Assembly (NCBI GenBank): GCA_028871475.1
Contig: JAGWMZ010000007.1
Coordinates: 1 to 64,000 of the forward strand
Direction: 5' to 3'
Origin: Sphingomonadales bacterium
GTDB lineage: Bacteria > Pseudomonadota > Alphaproteobacteria > Sphingomonadales > Sphingomonadaceae
DNA length: 64,000 nucleotides
This document shows positions 1 to 9,934 of this stretch, piece by piece. Position 1 is the stretch's first letter; every line of letters begins with the position of its first letter. The position numbers and the translations under genes were made by a program. The notes under the pieces are model-generated. The model was not told the DNA's origin. It saw only the letters and a list, made by a program, of their open reading frames with translations, and did no database searches.

Positions 1-107
1 TTGTGGCATTTTCTGTCCTGGGCAGGAGTAGGCTTCGACACCCAATTTCCTAACTCAGAACAGCGCTTTACGCTACTCCCGCCAACCCTTCATGCCTCCG
101 CCGGTGA

Positions 108-2096
108 ATAACAGAGGCTAGCGACGGCGCGGGAAACGACATCGTCGTTACCGCGACCCGTTCGGCTCGCTCCATCGAGGACGTGCCCGTCAGCGTGTCG
201 GTCGTGAACGCGAACCGGATCGCCGCTACGCCCGCCAAATCGCTCGACGAGATCCTGCGGCGCGTACCCTCGGTCGATTTGCCGATTGCCTCGTCCGGGG
301 AGATCCACCCGACCGCAGACAATATCTCGATGCGCGGCCTGGGCGGCATCCGGGCGCTGGTGCTGCTTGACGGCGTTCCGCTCAACGATCCGTTTTTCGG
401 CACCGTTCAATGGGGCCGTGCGCCGCTGGAGGTGATCGACCGGGTGGAGATCGTGCGTGGCGGTGGCGCGACGCTGTGGGGCAACCACGCGATGGGCGGC
501 GTGATCAACGTGCTCAGCCGCGACCCCGACAAGACCGCGCTGGCGCTGCAAGCGAGTGGCGGAATGTATGGCACATGGCGCGCCTCTGCGAATGGCGCCT
601 ATGTCGTGTCCGATGCGGTGAAATTTACGCTCGATGCCGAGGCCAACCACACCGACGGCCACAATGAGACGCTGCCCGCCGAACGCGGGCCGATCACCGT
701 GCCCACATCGTTCAATGCGCACAACCTGGCGTTCGGCGGCGTGTTCCAGATTGGGGGAGGCCTCACCGCCCATGCGCGCGTCGCCTATCATCACAACGAT
801 CAGCCGCATTACTCGACGAGGCTTCAGTCCAATCGGCAGCACAACTGGGTCTATTCGGGCGACATATCGCGGGAATTCGGCTCGGGCGCGACGCTGACCG
901 CGACGGTGTTTCACACCGATGGCCTGTTCCAAACCGATAATGCGGGTACGCCCGATGGCTTTGCCAGCAATGCGGCGGAATATATCCAGAACCGCCATTT
1001 CAGCCGGGTGCACAATACCGGTGCGTCGCTGGTCTGGTCGCAGCCTCTCGAGGGTGTGTTGCGGAGCTATTCGATCGGCGCCGATTATCACGGGATCAGC
1101 GGTGAGGATGACGCGGATATCTTCAGCGAGACCGGCACGAGGCTGCGTACGGACATAGGCCGGGGCAAGCAGCGCTTCCTCGGCGGCTTCGTGCAGGCGA
1201 GTATCCACCCAGTCGAAGCATTCGAGATACTGGCGAGCGTCCGCTACCAATCGTTCCTCAACTATCAGGCCTATGATGGCAATCCCGGGGGGCTGCTCGG
1301 CAACATCCCCTCGCAACGCACGACCAGCGTCGATCCGCGCGTATCGCTGCGCTATGCGGTCACGCCGCACTTCGCCTTGCGCGCGGCGGGCTATAGCGCG
1401 TTCCGCGCGCCGACCATGGACAACCTCTATCGCACCGTCTCGGTGCCGCAGGGGATTTTCTATTCCGACGCCAGCCTGAAGCCGGAAACGCTCAACGGCG
1501 GTGAAGTCGGTTTCGACTATGTTCGACCCGGCTTTCGCGGACAGGTGACGATTTACACCAACGCGATCAAGAACCTGCTCACCTACCGCAATCTTGCTGA
1601 CAGCGAACTGCCGCCTGGCTTTGCCTTCGGCTCGCGCAACATCAATGCCGGGGCAGCCCGCAGCCGGGGCGTCGAAGCCGAAGCGAGCTGGACGCTGAAC
1701 CCGAACTGGTCGCTCAGCGCTGGCTATACCTATGCGGATTCGATCATCACTGAGAACGTGCTGGATCCCGCGAGCGTCGGCCTCCAGCAAATGGGCATCC
1801 CCAAACACAAGCTGACCGGCTCAGTGACCTGGACCAGCCCGCATGGCCTGACGATCACGCCCCAATTGCGCTGGTTCTCGAAAAGCTACGGCGACAATGA
1901 CCATACACTGCCGGTGGACTCCCATGTCGTCGTCGATCTGTCGGCCAGCTACCCCCTGGCGGACAGGTTCAATGCCTTCGCCCAGGTGCAGAACCTGTTC
2001 GATAACCGCTATGTCGCCGACAACAACGGGTTCGAGCCGCGCCGGTTGAGCACACCGCTCACAGCCACCTTCGGCGTCAGAGTAAAGCTGGACTGA
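108..2096 (+). CDS. TonB-dependent outer-membrane receptor, 5' end unresolved (metal, probably copper, uptake)
   Basis: Outer-membrane gated barrel for energy-dependent uptake. The plug domain shows the usual RGLGG, VLLDGVPLND and IEIVRGG-like segments, and the protein ends in aromatic LD after a typical VQNLFDNRY strand. The first in-frame start is GTG 183, but the plug lead-in NDIVVTATRSARSIEDVP is encoded upstream of it, at about 135-188. The frame closes at a TGA at 105-107, so no start codon or signal peptide is available in frame. The 5' end may be truncated, frameshifted or recombined. The PepSY and CSSCGC proteins follow within 12 bases of each other, and the adjacent cus genes suggest a copper-related substrate. 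That substrate is inference. Confidence 0.8.
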   Translation: MTEASDGAGNDIVVTATRSARSIEDVPVSVSVVNANRIAATPAKSLDEILRRVPSVDLPIASSGEIHPTADNISMRGLGGIRALVLLDGVPLNDPFFGTVQWGRAPLEVIDRVEIVRGGGATLWGNHAMGGVINVLSRDPDKTALALQASGGMYGTWRASANGAYVVSDAVKFTLDAEANHTDGHNETLPAERGPITVPTSFNAHNLAFGGVFQIGGGLTAHARVAYHHNDQPHYSTRLQSNRQHNWVYSGDISREFGSGATLTATVFHTDGLFQTDNAGTPDGFASNAAEYIQNRHFSRVHNTGASLVWSQPLEGVLRSYSIGADYHGISGEDDADIFSETGTRLRTDIGRGKQRFLGGFVQASIHPVEAFEILASVRYQSFLNYQAYDGNPGGLLGNIPSQRTTSVDPRVSLRYAVTPHFALRAAGYSAFRAPTMDNLYRTVSVPQGIFYSDASLKPETLNGGEVGFDYVRPGFRGQVTIYTNAIKNLLTYRNLADSELPPGFAFGSRNINAGAARSRGVEAEASWTLNPNWSLSAGYTYADSIITENVLDPASVGLQQMGIPKHKLTGSVTWTSPHGLTITPQLRWFSKSYGDNDHTLPVDSHVVVDLSASYPLADRFNAFAQVQNLFDNRYVADNNGFEPRRLSTPLTATFGVRVKLD

Positions 2097-2101
2097 TCCC
2101 C

Positions 2102-3454
2102 ATGGACGCACGCGCGCGCCTCTACCGCACGATCTGGCGCTGGCATTTCTACGCCGGGCTGTTCGTCATGCCCTTCGTCCTGCTGCTTGCGATCACCGGC
2201 TCGATCTACCTGTTCAAGCCGCAGATCGACCGGTGGGAGGAACGCGGCTTTCGCGATCTTCCCGCAGCGCACCGCGTGGACGCCGATGACCAGGTAGCGC
2301 GCGCACTGGCTCTCTGGCCTCGCGCGTCGCTGGACAGCTATCGGCTGCCGGCCAGCGAAGGCGATGCCGCCCTCGTCAGCGTCAGACGTCGTGACGGCAC
2401 CATGAGGGATGTTTTCGTGTCACCGCAGGGGCGGGTCGTTGGCGATATCGACTCCGAACAGCGCATCACCAATGTCGTGTTCAAGCTCCACGGCACATTG
2501 CTGCTGGGCGAAAAAGGTTCCTGGCTGGTGGAACTGGCGGGAAGCTGGGCCATCGTGATGATCCTCACCGGCCTCTTCTTGTGGTGGCCTGCCGGACGCG
2601 GGCCAGCGGGCGTTGTCTGGCCACGCCTGACGCTGGGGCGAAGGGCATTCTGGCGCGACATTCACGCCGTGACCGGCTTCTGGGTCAGTGGCTTTGCGCT
2701 GGTCCTGCTGGTGACCGGACTGCCGTGGGCCGCGGTATGGGGATCGACCTTCGCGGTGGTTCGGGCGGAACTAGGCCTTGTGAAAGGCGCGCAGGACTGG
2801 ACGGTAGGCGGGAAAGCACCTTCCCCCGCTGGACACGTCGCACATCATCACATGGCGATGCCGGGTATGGGATTGCCGGCCAGATCAGCGACGGTCCCGA
2901 TCTCGTTGATCATCGCCAAGGCGGTGCCGCTGGGCCTGCCCTATCCGGTGCTGATCCGGCCGCCAGGCGCGATGGACTGGGAAACGCCCGCCAGCGCCAA
3001 CAGGTGGACGGTCAAATCGGACACGCAAGACCGTCCGCTGCACGTCACGGTGCAGTTTGATGCCAGCACGGGCCGCGAAATCTCGCGTTCCGGCTTCGCG
3101 GACAAGCATCCCATCGATCGCGCGGTGGGATATGGCGTCGCTTGGCATGAGGGGCAGCTCTTTGGCTGGCTCAACCAACTTATCGGACTGTTTACCGCGA
3201 CGGCGCTCGCCGCGCTGATGGTCAGCGGCTTTGTCATGTGGCGCAAGCGCAAGCCCGAAGGCCAGATCGGTGCTCCACCGCTTCCCGCCGTGCCCGCGAA
3301 AATAGGCGGGGTAGTCGCAATCGTGCTGATCCTCGCGGCGCTCCTGCCACTGCTGGCGGCATCGTTGATCCTGCTCTGGCTGTTCGACCGCCTCGCCCTT
3401 CCCCGCCTGCCGCGCCTTGGGGCGTGGCTGGGTCTTCACGCTCATCTTCAATAA
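2102..3454 (+). CDS. PepSY-associated membrane protein with His/Met-rich loop
   Basis: About 450 residues with PepSY-TM architecture: an N-terminal helix after RWHFYAGLF, a PepSY-like periplasmic stretch, paired helices near residues 150-165 and 190-215, a further helix near 360-380 and a C-terminal helix pair. Such proteins accompany TonB receptors and are implicated in reducing or releasing metal from the imported ligand. The loop near residues 240-260 contains HVAHHHMAMPGMG, a cluster of His and Met ligands suited to Cu(I)/Ag(I). The gene begins 5 bases after the receptor stop, so the two are probably co-transcribed. The metal assignment is inferred from this loop and from the neighbouring cus genes. 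Confidence 0.75.
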   Translation: MDARARLYRTIWRWHFYAGLFVMPFVLLLAITGSIYLFKPQIDRWEERGFRDLPAAHRVDADDQVARALALWPRASLDSYRLPASEGDAALVSVRRRDGTMRDVFVSPQGRVVGDIDSEQRITNVVFKLHGTLLLGEKGSWLVELAGSWAIVMILTGLFLWWPAGRGPAGVVWPRLTLGRRAFWRDIHAVTGFWVSGFALVLLVTGLPWAAVWGSTFAVVRAELGLVKGAQDWTVGGKAPSPAGHVAHHHMAMPGMGLPARSATVPISLIIAKAVPLGLPYPVLIRPPGAMDWETPASANRWTVKSDTQDRPLHVTVQFDASTGREISRSGFADKHPIDRAVGYGVAWHEGQLFGWLNQLIGLFTATALAALMVSGFVMWRKRKPEGQIGAPPLPAVPAKIGGVVAIVLILAALLPLLAASLILLWLFDRLALPRLPRLGAWLGLHAHLQ

Positions 3455-3464
3455 AGGAAACCCC

Positions 3465-4412
3465 ATGAAACTCGTAGCTATTGCACTACCCATCGCCTTG
3501 ATGGCGGCCACTCCCGCCTTCGCCTGCTCCAGCTGCGGCTGCAATCTGACCTCCGACTGGCTGAGCCAGGGGCTGGTGGCGCAGCCAGGCACGACCATCG
3601 GGCTGCGCTATGACTATGTTCCGCAGACCGAACTCAGGTCTGGAACCGATATCGTCGATCGCAACACGATTGCTCTGCCGACGACCCGCGAAATCGAGCA
3701 GAACACCTACAACCACTATCTGACGCTGAGCGTCGATCATGCCTTCAACGCCAAATGGGCGGTGAACGCCCAGTTGCCCTTCGTCCTGCGTCCGCATCGC
3801 ACGATTGCGGAGGGCGATACCGATCAGAGCTACTCCCGAACCGAGGGGCTTGGCGATGCCCGCTTCAGAGTGCGCTATCAAGGGTTCGGAGGTCCGGGCA
3901 TCACCGGCGTCCAACTGGGCCTCAAATTGCCGACCGGTGGATTTCATCAAAACTTCCGCACCGGTCCTGCGGCAGGCTCCGCTGTCGATCGCGGCTTGCA
4001 ACCGGGAACCGGAACAACCGACTTGACGGTTGGCGCCTATCACTTCGGCAAGCTTTCCGGCGGGTTCGACTATATCCTCCAGGCCCAGGGTGACGTGCCC
4101 CTGACCTCGCGCGAGGATTTCAAGCCAGGTATCGCAGGAACATTCTCCGCTGGTGTGAACTACACCGGCTGGAAGGGCATCACGCCGCAGTTGCAGCTCA
4201 ACTTGCGCCTTGCGGCCAAGGACAGCGGCATCAATTCTGATCGCGAGAATAGCGGCGGCGAGCAGCTCAATCTTGCGCCAGGATTGTCGGCCAATCTCTC
4301 ATCCCACATCTCGGCATATGGGATCGTGCAACTGCCGCTCTACAACCGGGTCGACGGCTATCAGCTCGCGCCGAAATATACGCTGTCCTTCGGCCTGCTC
4401 TACCGGATGTGA
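3465..4412 (+). CDS. Exported beta-barrel-like protein with CSSCGC N-terminus
   Basis: 315 residues. The start is ATG 3465 behind AAAGGAAA; an upstream in-frame extension lacks a ribosome binding site. A signal peptide (MKLVAIALPIAL to PAFA) precedes a mature N-terminus beginning CSSCGCNL. The rest alternates polar and aromatic residues and ends in LSFGLLYRM, as outer-membrane barrels do. It is the third gene of the receptor/PepSY cluster. The CxxCxC cluster could bind metal or form disulfides. The function is unknown. An outer-membrane accessory or porin-like role in copper handling is only suggested by context. Confidence 0.65.
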   Translation: MKLVAIALPIALMAATPAFACSSCGCNLTSDWLSQGLVAQPGTTIGLRYDYVPQTELRSGTDIVDRNTIALPTTREIEQNTYNHYLTLSVDHAFNAKWAVNAQLPFVLRPHRTIAEGDTDQSYSRTEGLGDARFRVRYQGFGGPGITGVQLGLKLPTGGFHQNFRTGPAAGSAVDRGLQPGTGTTDLTVGAYHFGKLSGGFDYILQAQGDVPLTSREDFKPGIAGTFSAGVNYTGWKGITPQLQLNLRLAAKDSGINSDRENSGGEQLNLAPGLSANLSSHISAYGIVQLPLYNRVDGYQLAPKYTLSFGLLYRM

Positions 4413-4421
4413 GCCCCCAGA

Positions 4422-4464
4422 GCGATTTCGAGTGAAATGGAACATTTCACGGCTCGGAAATCGC
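4422..4464. terminator. Bidirectional hairpin terminator between convergent genes
   Basis: GCGATTTCGAG plus TGAAAT (4422-4438) pairs with ATTTCA and CTCGGAAATCGC (4444-4464) across a 5-base loop, with one small interior mismatch. It sits between the rightward barrel gene and the leftward thioredoxin gene and can serve both strands. Confidence 0.65.
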
Positions 4465-4477
4465 GGCCAACAAGAAT

Positions 4478-4993
4478 CTACCGGCCCGCTTCGCCAAGAA
4501 GTGGGCCGACGATGCGGTCGAGTTGTGCCTGAGTCATCAATCCAGGTGTTCGCCTGCTATCGAAACGTAGCCTTCCGTCCCGGCCGAACACCAGCGTTAC
4601 TGGGAGTTGTGATGGACGGTACGCGCTGGGAATCCTGGTATCGCGGGCCAGCGCCACCGGGAAGTGAAACGCCACTGCCACACTCCTGACCATCTGCGCC
4701 TTGCTCGGATAGTCCATCGAAATGGCGACCATCTCAAGGCCGGCACCGTGATGGGCCTGATAATAGCTATCCAGCGCGGGCATCTCCGCCCGGCATGGCA
4801 GGCACCAGGTTGCCCAGAAATTGATGATGACGACCCGACCTGTGTCGTTCTTCACGTCGAAGGGATCGCCTGCAACCGTTCGCCCGGAAATCGCCGCTGG
4901 CTCTGCTGCCTGGGCAGCGCTGACAGGTACGGCACCGCAAAGTGGGAGCAGGCCAGCAATCAAGGTGGCAATGGGGATAAAGGGCGTGCGCAT
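4478..4993 (-). CDS. TlpA-like periplasmic thioredoxin (redoxin)
   Basis: 171 residues from ATG 4993. A signal sequence ends near AVPVSAAQA, followed by a thioredoxin fold with FWATWCLPC (Cys64 and Cys67), the CxxC of TlpA/ResA reductants, and a cis-Pro region near SQLPVTLVFG. It probably reduces disulfides or protects Cys-metal ligands in the periplasm. It is the last gene of the leftward copper efflux train, about 150 bases after cusF. A role in keeping copper-binding cysteines reduced is inference. A longer N-terminal extension is possible but would bury the signal peptide. Confidence 0.8.
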   Translation of the reverse strand: MRTPFIPIATLIAGLLPLCGAVPVSAAQAAEPAAISGRTVAGDPFDVKNDTGRVVIINFWATWCLPCRAEMPALDSYYQAHHGAGLEMVAISMDYPSKAQMVRSVAVAFHFPVALARDTRIPSAYRPSQLPVTLVFGRDGRLRFDSRRTPGLMTQAQLDRIVGPLLGEAGR

Positions 4994-5145
4994 TCGTCTC
5001 TGCTGGCGAAGCCCGGCGTGATTGTAAATGGCGCGTCCGACATGATCGCGTCGTCCGGCCAAGCCCGCCCGCGCAGTGGCAAATACGCCGATGGGCTGGC
5101 CCGACGCTCATCAGCGCCAGCCCAGCCCATTGCGCTTGCCGAAGA

Positions 5146-5508
5146 TCACTCCTTGTGGATCGAGGTCACCTCGTAATTCTCGCCCATACCCTTGATCTCG
5201 AATGCGACCTTGTCGCCCACGGCAATGCCCTTGAGCAGGTCGGGCTTGGCGGTGAAGCCCATGGTCATGCCGGGCCAGCCGAGTTGCTTGATCGGGCCAT
5301 GCTGGATCGAGATCGCGCCGGTTGCGGCATTGACCGAGATAACCTTGCCCTCGCCGGTCCCGGTCTTGGCTTCTGTGCTTGGCGCCATTTTTCCCATGGC
5401 CTGATCGGTGGTCGCCGCCATGGCAGCGGCAGGTTGCTCGGCCTTCTTGCAAGCGGTAAGCGAGGCCACCAGGACCAGGCTGGACGCAATTATCAAAGTC
5501 TTCTTCAT
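5146..5508 (-). CDS. cusF: CusF-like periplasmic copper/silver-binding lipoprotein
   Basis: 120 residues. A lipobox (VASLTAC, Cys20) indicates membrane anchoring. The C-terminal OB-fold domain carries the CusF ligand set: His70 (SIQHGPI), Trp78, Met81 and Met83 (GWPGMTMGF), the pattern that binds Cu(I)/Ag(I) through His, two Met and a cation-pi Trp. The start overlaps the cusA stop by 4 bases. It should hand metal to the CusCBA pump. The lipoprotein form differs from the soluble E. coli CusF. Confidence 0.9.
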   Translation of the reverse strand: MKKTLIIASSLVLVASLTACKKAEQPAAAMAATTDQAMGKMAPSTEAKTGTGEGKVISVNAATGAISIQHGPIKQLGWPGMTMGFTAKPDLLKGIAVGDKVAFEIKGMGENYEVTSIHKE

Positions 5509-8500
5509 TTCACTTCTCCTTCGGGTTGAACAGGGGATTGGGATTTGCGGCGCATCAGCAGATAGGCCGCGGGAATAATCAGCATCGAGAGCAGCGGCGC
5601 GGTGAGCATGCCGCCGACCATGGGGGCTGCGATCCGGCTCATGACTTCCGAGCCGGTGCCACCGCCGACCAGCACCGGGAACAGGCCGGCGAGGATCACT
5701 GCAACCGTCATGGCCTTGGGCCGCACACGCAGCAGCGCGCCTTCGCGCACGGCGGCGACGACATCGCCATCGTCGCGGGCATCAAGGGCCTGCTTGAGGT
5801 AGATCAGCATCACCACGCCGAACTCGGCGGCGACACCGGCCAGCGCGATGAACCCGACCGCGCTTGCCACCGACTGGTTGAAGCCGAGCAGGTAGAGCAG
5901 CCACAGCCCGCCGGTCAGCGCGAACGGCAGTGTGCCCATGATCAACAGCGCCTCGTCCCAGCGGCGGAAGGTCAGGTAAAGCAGCGCGAAGATGATCGCG
6001 AGGGTCACGGGAATGACCAGCTTCATCCGCTCTTTGGCGCGCACGAAGAACTCGTACTGGCCGGTGTAGGAGACGCTGACGCCCGGCGGGAGCCCGACCT
6101 TGCTGGCGATGGTCTGCTGGATGTCGCCAACCAGCGTCTGCATGTCGCGGTCGCGGCCGTCGACATAGATCCAGGTGACCGGCCGGCCATTCTCGCTTCT
6201 GAGCATCGGCGGGCCGTCGCTTACCCGGACAGTGGCAACGGTGCCGAGGGTGATCTGCTGGCCCGAGGGCGTGAGCACTGGGAGGTTTGCCAGCTTGTCC
6301 GGGCTGTCGCGCAATTCGCGGGGATAGCGCAGGCCGATCGGGTAACGCGCCAGGCCCTCGACGGTCTGGCCGATATTCTCACCACCGATCGCGCCCGAAA
6401 CCACCGACTGCACGTCGGCGACATTGAGCCCGTAACGGCCCGCCGCAGCACGGTTCACATCGACGTCGATGTAGCGCCCGCCGGTGAGCCGTTCGGCGAG
6501 TGCGGAGGCGACGCCGGGCACGCCCTTTACCACCTGCTCGATCCGCCGCGCGGTCGCATCGATTTCGACAAGGTTGGAGCCCGCGACCTTGATCCCAACC
6601 GGGCTCTTGATGCCGGTCGCCAGCATGTCGATGCGGTTGCGGATCGGCGGGATCCAGAAATTGGCGAGGCCCGGCACTTTCACCCGCGCGTCCAGTTCAT
6701 CGACCAGCTTCTCCGGCGTCATACCAGGACGCCACTGGTCGCGTGGGCGAAAGCGGATCGTCGTCTCGAACATCTCCAATGGTGCGGGATCGGTCGCGCT
6801 GTCGGCGCGGCCCGCCTTACCGAACACGCTCTCGACCTCGGGCACGGTTTTGATCAGCCGGTCGGTCTGCTGGAGCAGGCGTCCTGCCTCGGCGGCGGAA
6901 AGCCCAGGGAGCGCCGAAGGCATGTAGAGCAGGTCGCCTTCGTTCATCTGCGGCATGAACTCGCCGCCGATCCGGGACATTGGCCACAGGGTAGTGGCGA
7001 AAATCAGGGCGGCGATCAGCAGCGACTTCTTTGGATACTTCAACACCCAGTCGATTGCCGGACGGTAGATGCGCGCAAGCCAGCGGTTCACTGGGTTCGC
7101 CTCCTCGCTCGGGATTTTCCCCCGGATCAGCAGTCCCATCAGCACCGGGATCAGTGTGATCGACAGGAACGCGGCCGCCGCCATCGCATAGGTCTTGGTG
7201 AAGGCCAGCGGCGCGAACAGCCGCCCTTCCTGCCCTTGCAGCGTGAAGATCGGCAGGAACGAGAAGGTGATGATCAGCAGGCTGAGGAACAGCGCCGGAC
7301 CGACTTCCTCGGCGGCGAGGGTGACGATCAGCCAGCGTGTGGGCCTGTCCGGCTCACTGTCGGGATTGGCCTGATGCCAGCGTTCGAGGTGCTTGTGGGC
7401 ATTCTCGATCATCACCACCGCCGCGTCGACCATCGCGCCGATGGCGATGGCAATCCCGCCCAGCGACAGGATGTTGGCGTTAAGCCCCTGCAGGCGCATG
7501 ACGATAAAAGCGATCAGGATGCCGAGCGGCAGGGTCAGGATCGCCACCAGCGCCGAGCGCGCGTGCCAGAGAAACAACGCGCAGACGAGCGCGACGATGA
7601 CGAACTCCTCGATCAGCTTGTGATTGAGGTTCTCGACCGCGCGGTCGATCAGCCCGGAGCGGTCGTAGGTCGGGACGATCTCGACGCCGGGCGGCAAACT
7701 CTTCTTGAGTTCCTCCAGCTTGGCCCTCACGCCGTCGATCACCGCGCGGGCGTTCTGGCCTTGGCGCATGACAATGACACCGCCCGCCACTTCGCCTTCT
7801 CCGTTGAGTTCGGCGATGCCGCGGCGCATCTCGGGTCCGACCTGGACGGTGGCGACATCGCCCAGCGTCACCGCAATGCCGCCCGCCGCAGTGCGGATCG
7901 GCACGGCGCGGAAGTCGTCGAGGGTCTTGAGATACCCGCTGGCGCGCACCGTGTATTCAGCGCCGGCCATCTCGACGCTCGCTCCGCCAGTCTCCTGATT
8001 GGCGCGCTTGAGCGCTTCTCCAACTTGGTCGGCTGTCACGCTATAGGCCGCGAGCTTTTGCGGATCGACCACCACCTGATACTGCTTGACCATACCGCCG
8101 ATGCTGGCGACCTCGGCGACGCCGGGCACGGTCTTCAATTCGAAGCGGAGGAACCAGTCCTGGATTGAGCGCAATTGAGCCAGATCGTGCCCGCCGGTCT
8201 TGTCCACCAGCGCATATTCGTAGATCCACCCCACCCCGGTTGCATCCGGCCCTAGTGAAGCCTTCGCCCCCTCGGGCAAGCGGCCCTGCACCTGGGAGAG
8301 ATATTCGAGCACACGGCTGCGCGCCCAGTAGAGGTCGGTGTTGTCGTCGAACAGCACGTAAACGAAGCTGTCACCGGAGAAGGAATAGCCGCGCACCACC
8401 CGCGCGCCGGGGACCGAGAGCATGGTCGAGGCGATGGGGTAAGTAACCTGGTTCTCGACGATCTGCGGCGCCCTGCCCGGATAGGTCGTGCGGATAATGA

Positions 8501-8639
8501 CCTGTACATCTGACAGGTCGGGCAACGCGTCGACCGGCGTGGTCTTGACGGCCGCCACGCCGATTGCGGTCAGCACCAGCGCGGCCGCAATCACCAGGTT
8601 GCGCATCCTGACCGAGGCACGGATGATCGAGGCGATCAC
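5505..8639 (-). CDS. cusA: CusA-type heavy-metal efflux RND transporter
   Basis: 1044 residues, the normal length for HME-RND proton-driven pumps of the inner membrane. It opens with an amphipathic helix and [12 protein letters not shown]. The proton-relay helix contains [19 protein letters not shown]. The segment [13 protein letters not shown] carries the methionine that marks monovalent Cu/Ag exporters rather than the CzcA Zn/Co type. The gene overlaps cusB at its start and cusF at its end by 4 bases each, so the four cus genes are translationally coupled. Regulation is probably through the divergent two-component system about 10 kb upstream on the same leftward train. Confidence 0.92.
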   Translation of the reverse strand: MIASIIRASVRMRNLVIAAALVLTAIGVAAVKTTPVDALPDLSDVQVIIRTTYPGRAPQIVENQVTYPIASTMLSVPGARVVRGYSFSGDSFVYVLFDDNTDLYWARSRVLEYLSQVQGRLPEGAKASLGPDATGVGWIYEYALVDKTGGHDLAQLRSIQDWFLRFELKTVPGVAEVASIGGMVKQYQVVVDPQKLAAYSVTADQVGEALKRANQETGGASVEMAGAEYTVRASGYLKTLDDFRAVPIRTAAGGIAVTLGDVATVQVGPEMRRGIAELNGEGEVAGGVIVMRQGQNARAVIDGVRAKLEELKKSLPPGVEIVPTYDRSGLIDRAVENLNHKLIEEFVIVALVCALFLWHARSALVAILTLPLGILIAFIVMRLQGLNANILSLGGIAIAIGAMVDAAVVMIENAHKHLERWHQANPDSEPDRPTRWLIVTLAAEEVGPALFLSLLIITFSFLPIFTLQGQEGRLFAPLAFTKTYAMAAAAFLSITLIPVLMGLLIRGKIPSEEANPVNRWLARIYRPAIDWVLKYPKKSLLIAALIFATTLWPMSRIGGEFMPQMNEGDLLYMPSALPGLSAAEAGRLLQQTDRLIKTVPEVESVFGKAGRADSATDPAPLEMFETTIRFRPRDQWRPGMTPEKLVDELDARVKVPGLANFWIPPIRNRIDMLATGIKSPVGIKVAGSNLVEIDATARRIEQVVKGVPGVASALAERLTGGRYIDVDVNRAAAGRYGLNVADVQSVVSGAIGGENIGQTVEGLARYPIGLRYPRELRDSPDKLANLPVLTPSGQQITLGTVATVRVSDGPPMLRSENGRPVTWIYVDGRDRDMQTLVGDIQQTIASKVGLPPGVSVSYTGQYEFFVRAKERMKLVIPVTLAIIFALLYLTFRRWDEALLIMGTLPFALTGGLWLLYLLGFNQSVASAVGFIALAGVAAEFGVVMLIYLKQALDARDDGDVVAAVREGALLRVRPKAMTVAVILAGLFPVLVGGGTGSEVMSRIAAPMVGGMLTAPLLSMLIIPAAYLLMRRKSQSPVQPEGEVK

Positions 8640-9934
8640 TTGCCGCCCTCAGTTTTTTTGTCGGTCGCGGGATTATTGCGAAAAGCCGGTTCCCACTTTT
8701 TCGCATCCCGCTCCAAGGGACGCGCCGCAATACCCGTCAGGCTCGCTTCTGAATCGAGCAGGAATTGACCCGAGGCGACGACCTTCTCACCGGGTGCCAG
8801 TCCCGCAATGATCTCGGTCTTACCGCTGCTTTCACGGCCGGCACGAACCTCTGCGGGGCGATAGCGGCCATCGGCCAAGGCCAGCATGACAAGGGTTCGT
8901 GCCCCGGTGCGGATCACCGCCTCGCTTGGCACCAACAGCGCCTGCCCGCCGCCGTCGCCCAGAATGACGCTGCTGAACATGCCGGGCCGCAGACGCCCGC
9001 CGCGATTGGCAAGCTCGATGCGGATAGTCAGCGTGCGGCTGTCGGCCTGCGTCGTGGGCAGGATGGCGATCACGCGCCCCGTGAAGCTCTCGCCCGGAAA
9101 AGCAGAAAGCGTCGCCTTCGCGCTCTGACCGATCTTTGTCATGCCTGCCTGCGCTTCTGGCACGGCAGCATTCAGCCACACTGTGCCGATGCCCGTCACT
9201 TGCGCCAGCGTCTGGCCCTGAGCGAGCGTCACGCCTTCCCGCGCGTCGAGCGTCTGGATCACGCCCGCGATCGGTGAGGTGATTGTGACCGTGCCGTTGG
9301 TCCGCCCACTGCGCTCGACCTCTCCGATCAATGCGTCGGACATACCCATCAGTCTGAGCCGCTGGCGCGTGGCTGTGATGAGCTCGGGTCTGCCGAGCCG
9401 TTTGACCGCGAGAAACTCCCCCTGCGCGCCGCCCCATTCGGGCAGTTGCAGATCGGCGATCGGCGCGCCCGCGCCGATCACATCACCCGGCGCACGGCCA
9501 TAGACGCGCGTGACGAAGCCGCCCGAGCGCGCCTGGACCACGGCGACGTTGCGCTGGTTGAAGTCTATGGTGCCGGTGACCGTAAGCGAGGAAGGGAGTG
9601 CGCCGATCTGCGCCTCCACAACGCGCAGTCCGAGATTCTGCCGCGCGGCGGGATCGATGCTCACGCCAGGTACTGTGCTCGCGGCCCCCGCCTCGTCGGC
9701 ATATTTGGGCTGGGTCTTCATTCCCATCGACGAGAGCGAGTTGGGATTATCGTAGTGCTCGGCCGGCACCATCGGATCGTACCAGTAGAGAACCTTGCGT
9801 GCCGTTTGGGCCGATCCGGCTGCGGATTCCGGTCCGCCACGCTGGCCAATCCAATAGCCCCCGCCGCCCGCAACCAATGCGATTGCCAATACACCAGCGC
9901 CCCAACGCGCGGCCTGTTTCGCGTGCCAAGTCAT
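8636..9934 (-). CDS. cusB: CusB-type periplasmic adaptor with heavy-metal-binding domain
   Basis: 432 residues. An N-terminal membrane anchor is followed by a small heavy-metal-binding domain ([15 protein letters not shown] then SSMGM), the Met-bearing entry region seen in CusB. Then come a barrel-sandwich lipoyl-like part ([19 protein letters not shown]) and a beta-barrel domain. It links CusA to CusC across the periplasm and probably receives Cu(I)/Ag(I) from CusF. It overlaps cusC and cusA by 4 bases each. Confidence 0.9.
   Translation of the reverse strand: MTWHAKQAARWGAGVLAIALVAGGGGYWIGQRGGPESAAGSAQTARKVLYWYDPMVPAEHYDNPNSLSSMGMKTQPKYADEAGAASTVPGVSIDPAARQNLGLRVVEAQIGALPSSLTVTGTIDFNQRNVAVVQARSGGFVTRVYGRAPGDVIGAGAPIADLQLPEWGGAQGEFLAVKRLGRPELITATRQRLRLMGMSDALIGEVERSGRTNGTVTITSPIAGVIQTLDAREGVTLAQGQTLAQVTGIGTVWLNAAVPEAQAGMTKIGQSAKATLSAFPGESFTGRVIAILPTTQADSRTLTIRIELANRGGRLRPGMFSSVILGDGGGQALLVPSEAVIRTGARTLVMLALADGRYRPAEVRAGRESSGKTEIIAGLAPGEKVVASGQFLLDSEASLTGIAARPLERDAKKWEPAFRNNPATDKKTEGGK

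Noticed and set aside
90..1808. 572-residue open frame on the minus strand
   Set aside because: It is antisense to the TonB receptor and shows no recognisable motifs.
5526..8168. 880-residue open frame on the plus strand
   Set aside because: It lies antisense to cusA, whose domains are clear. Its translation is His/Arg/Gln-rich with no family content, as expected of a GC-rich antisense frame.
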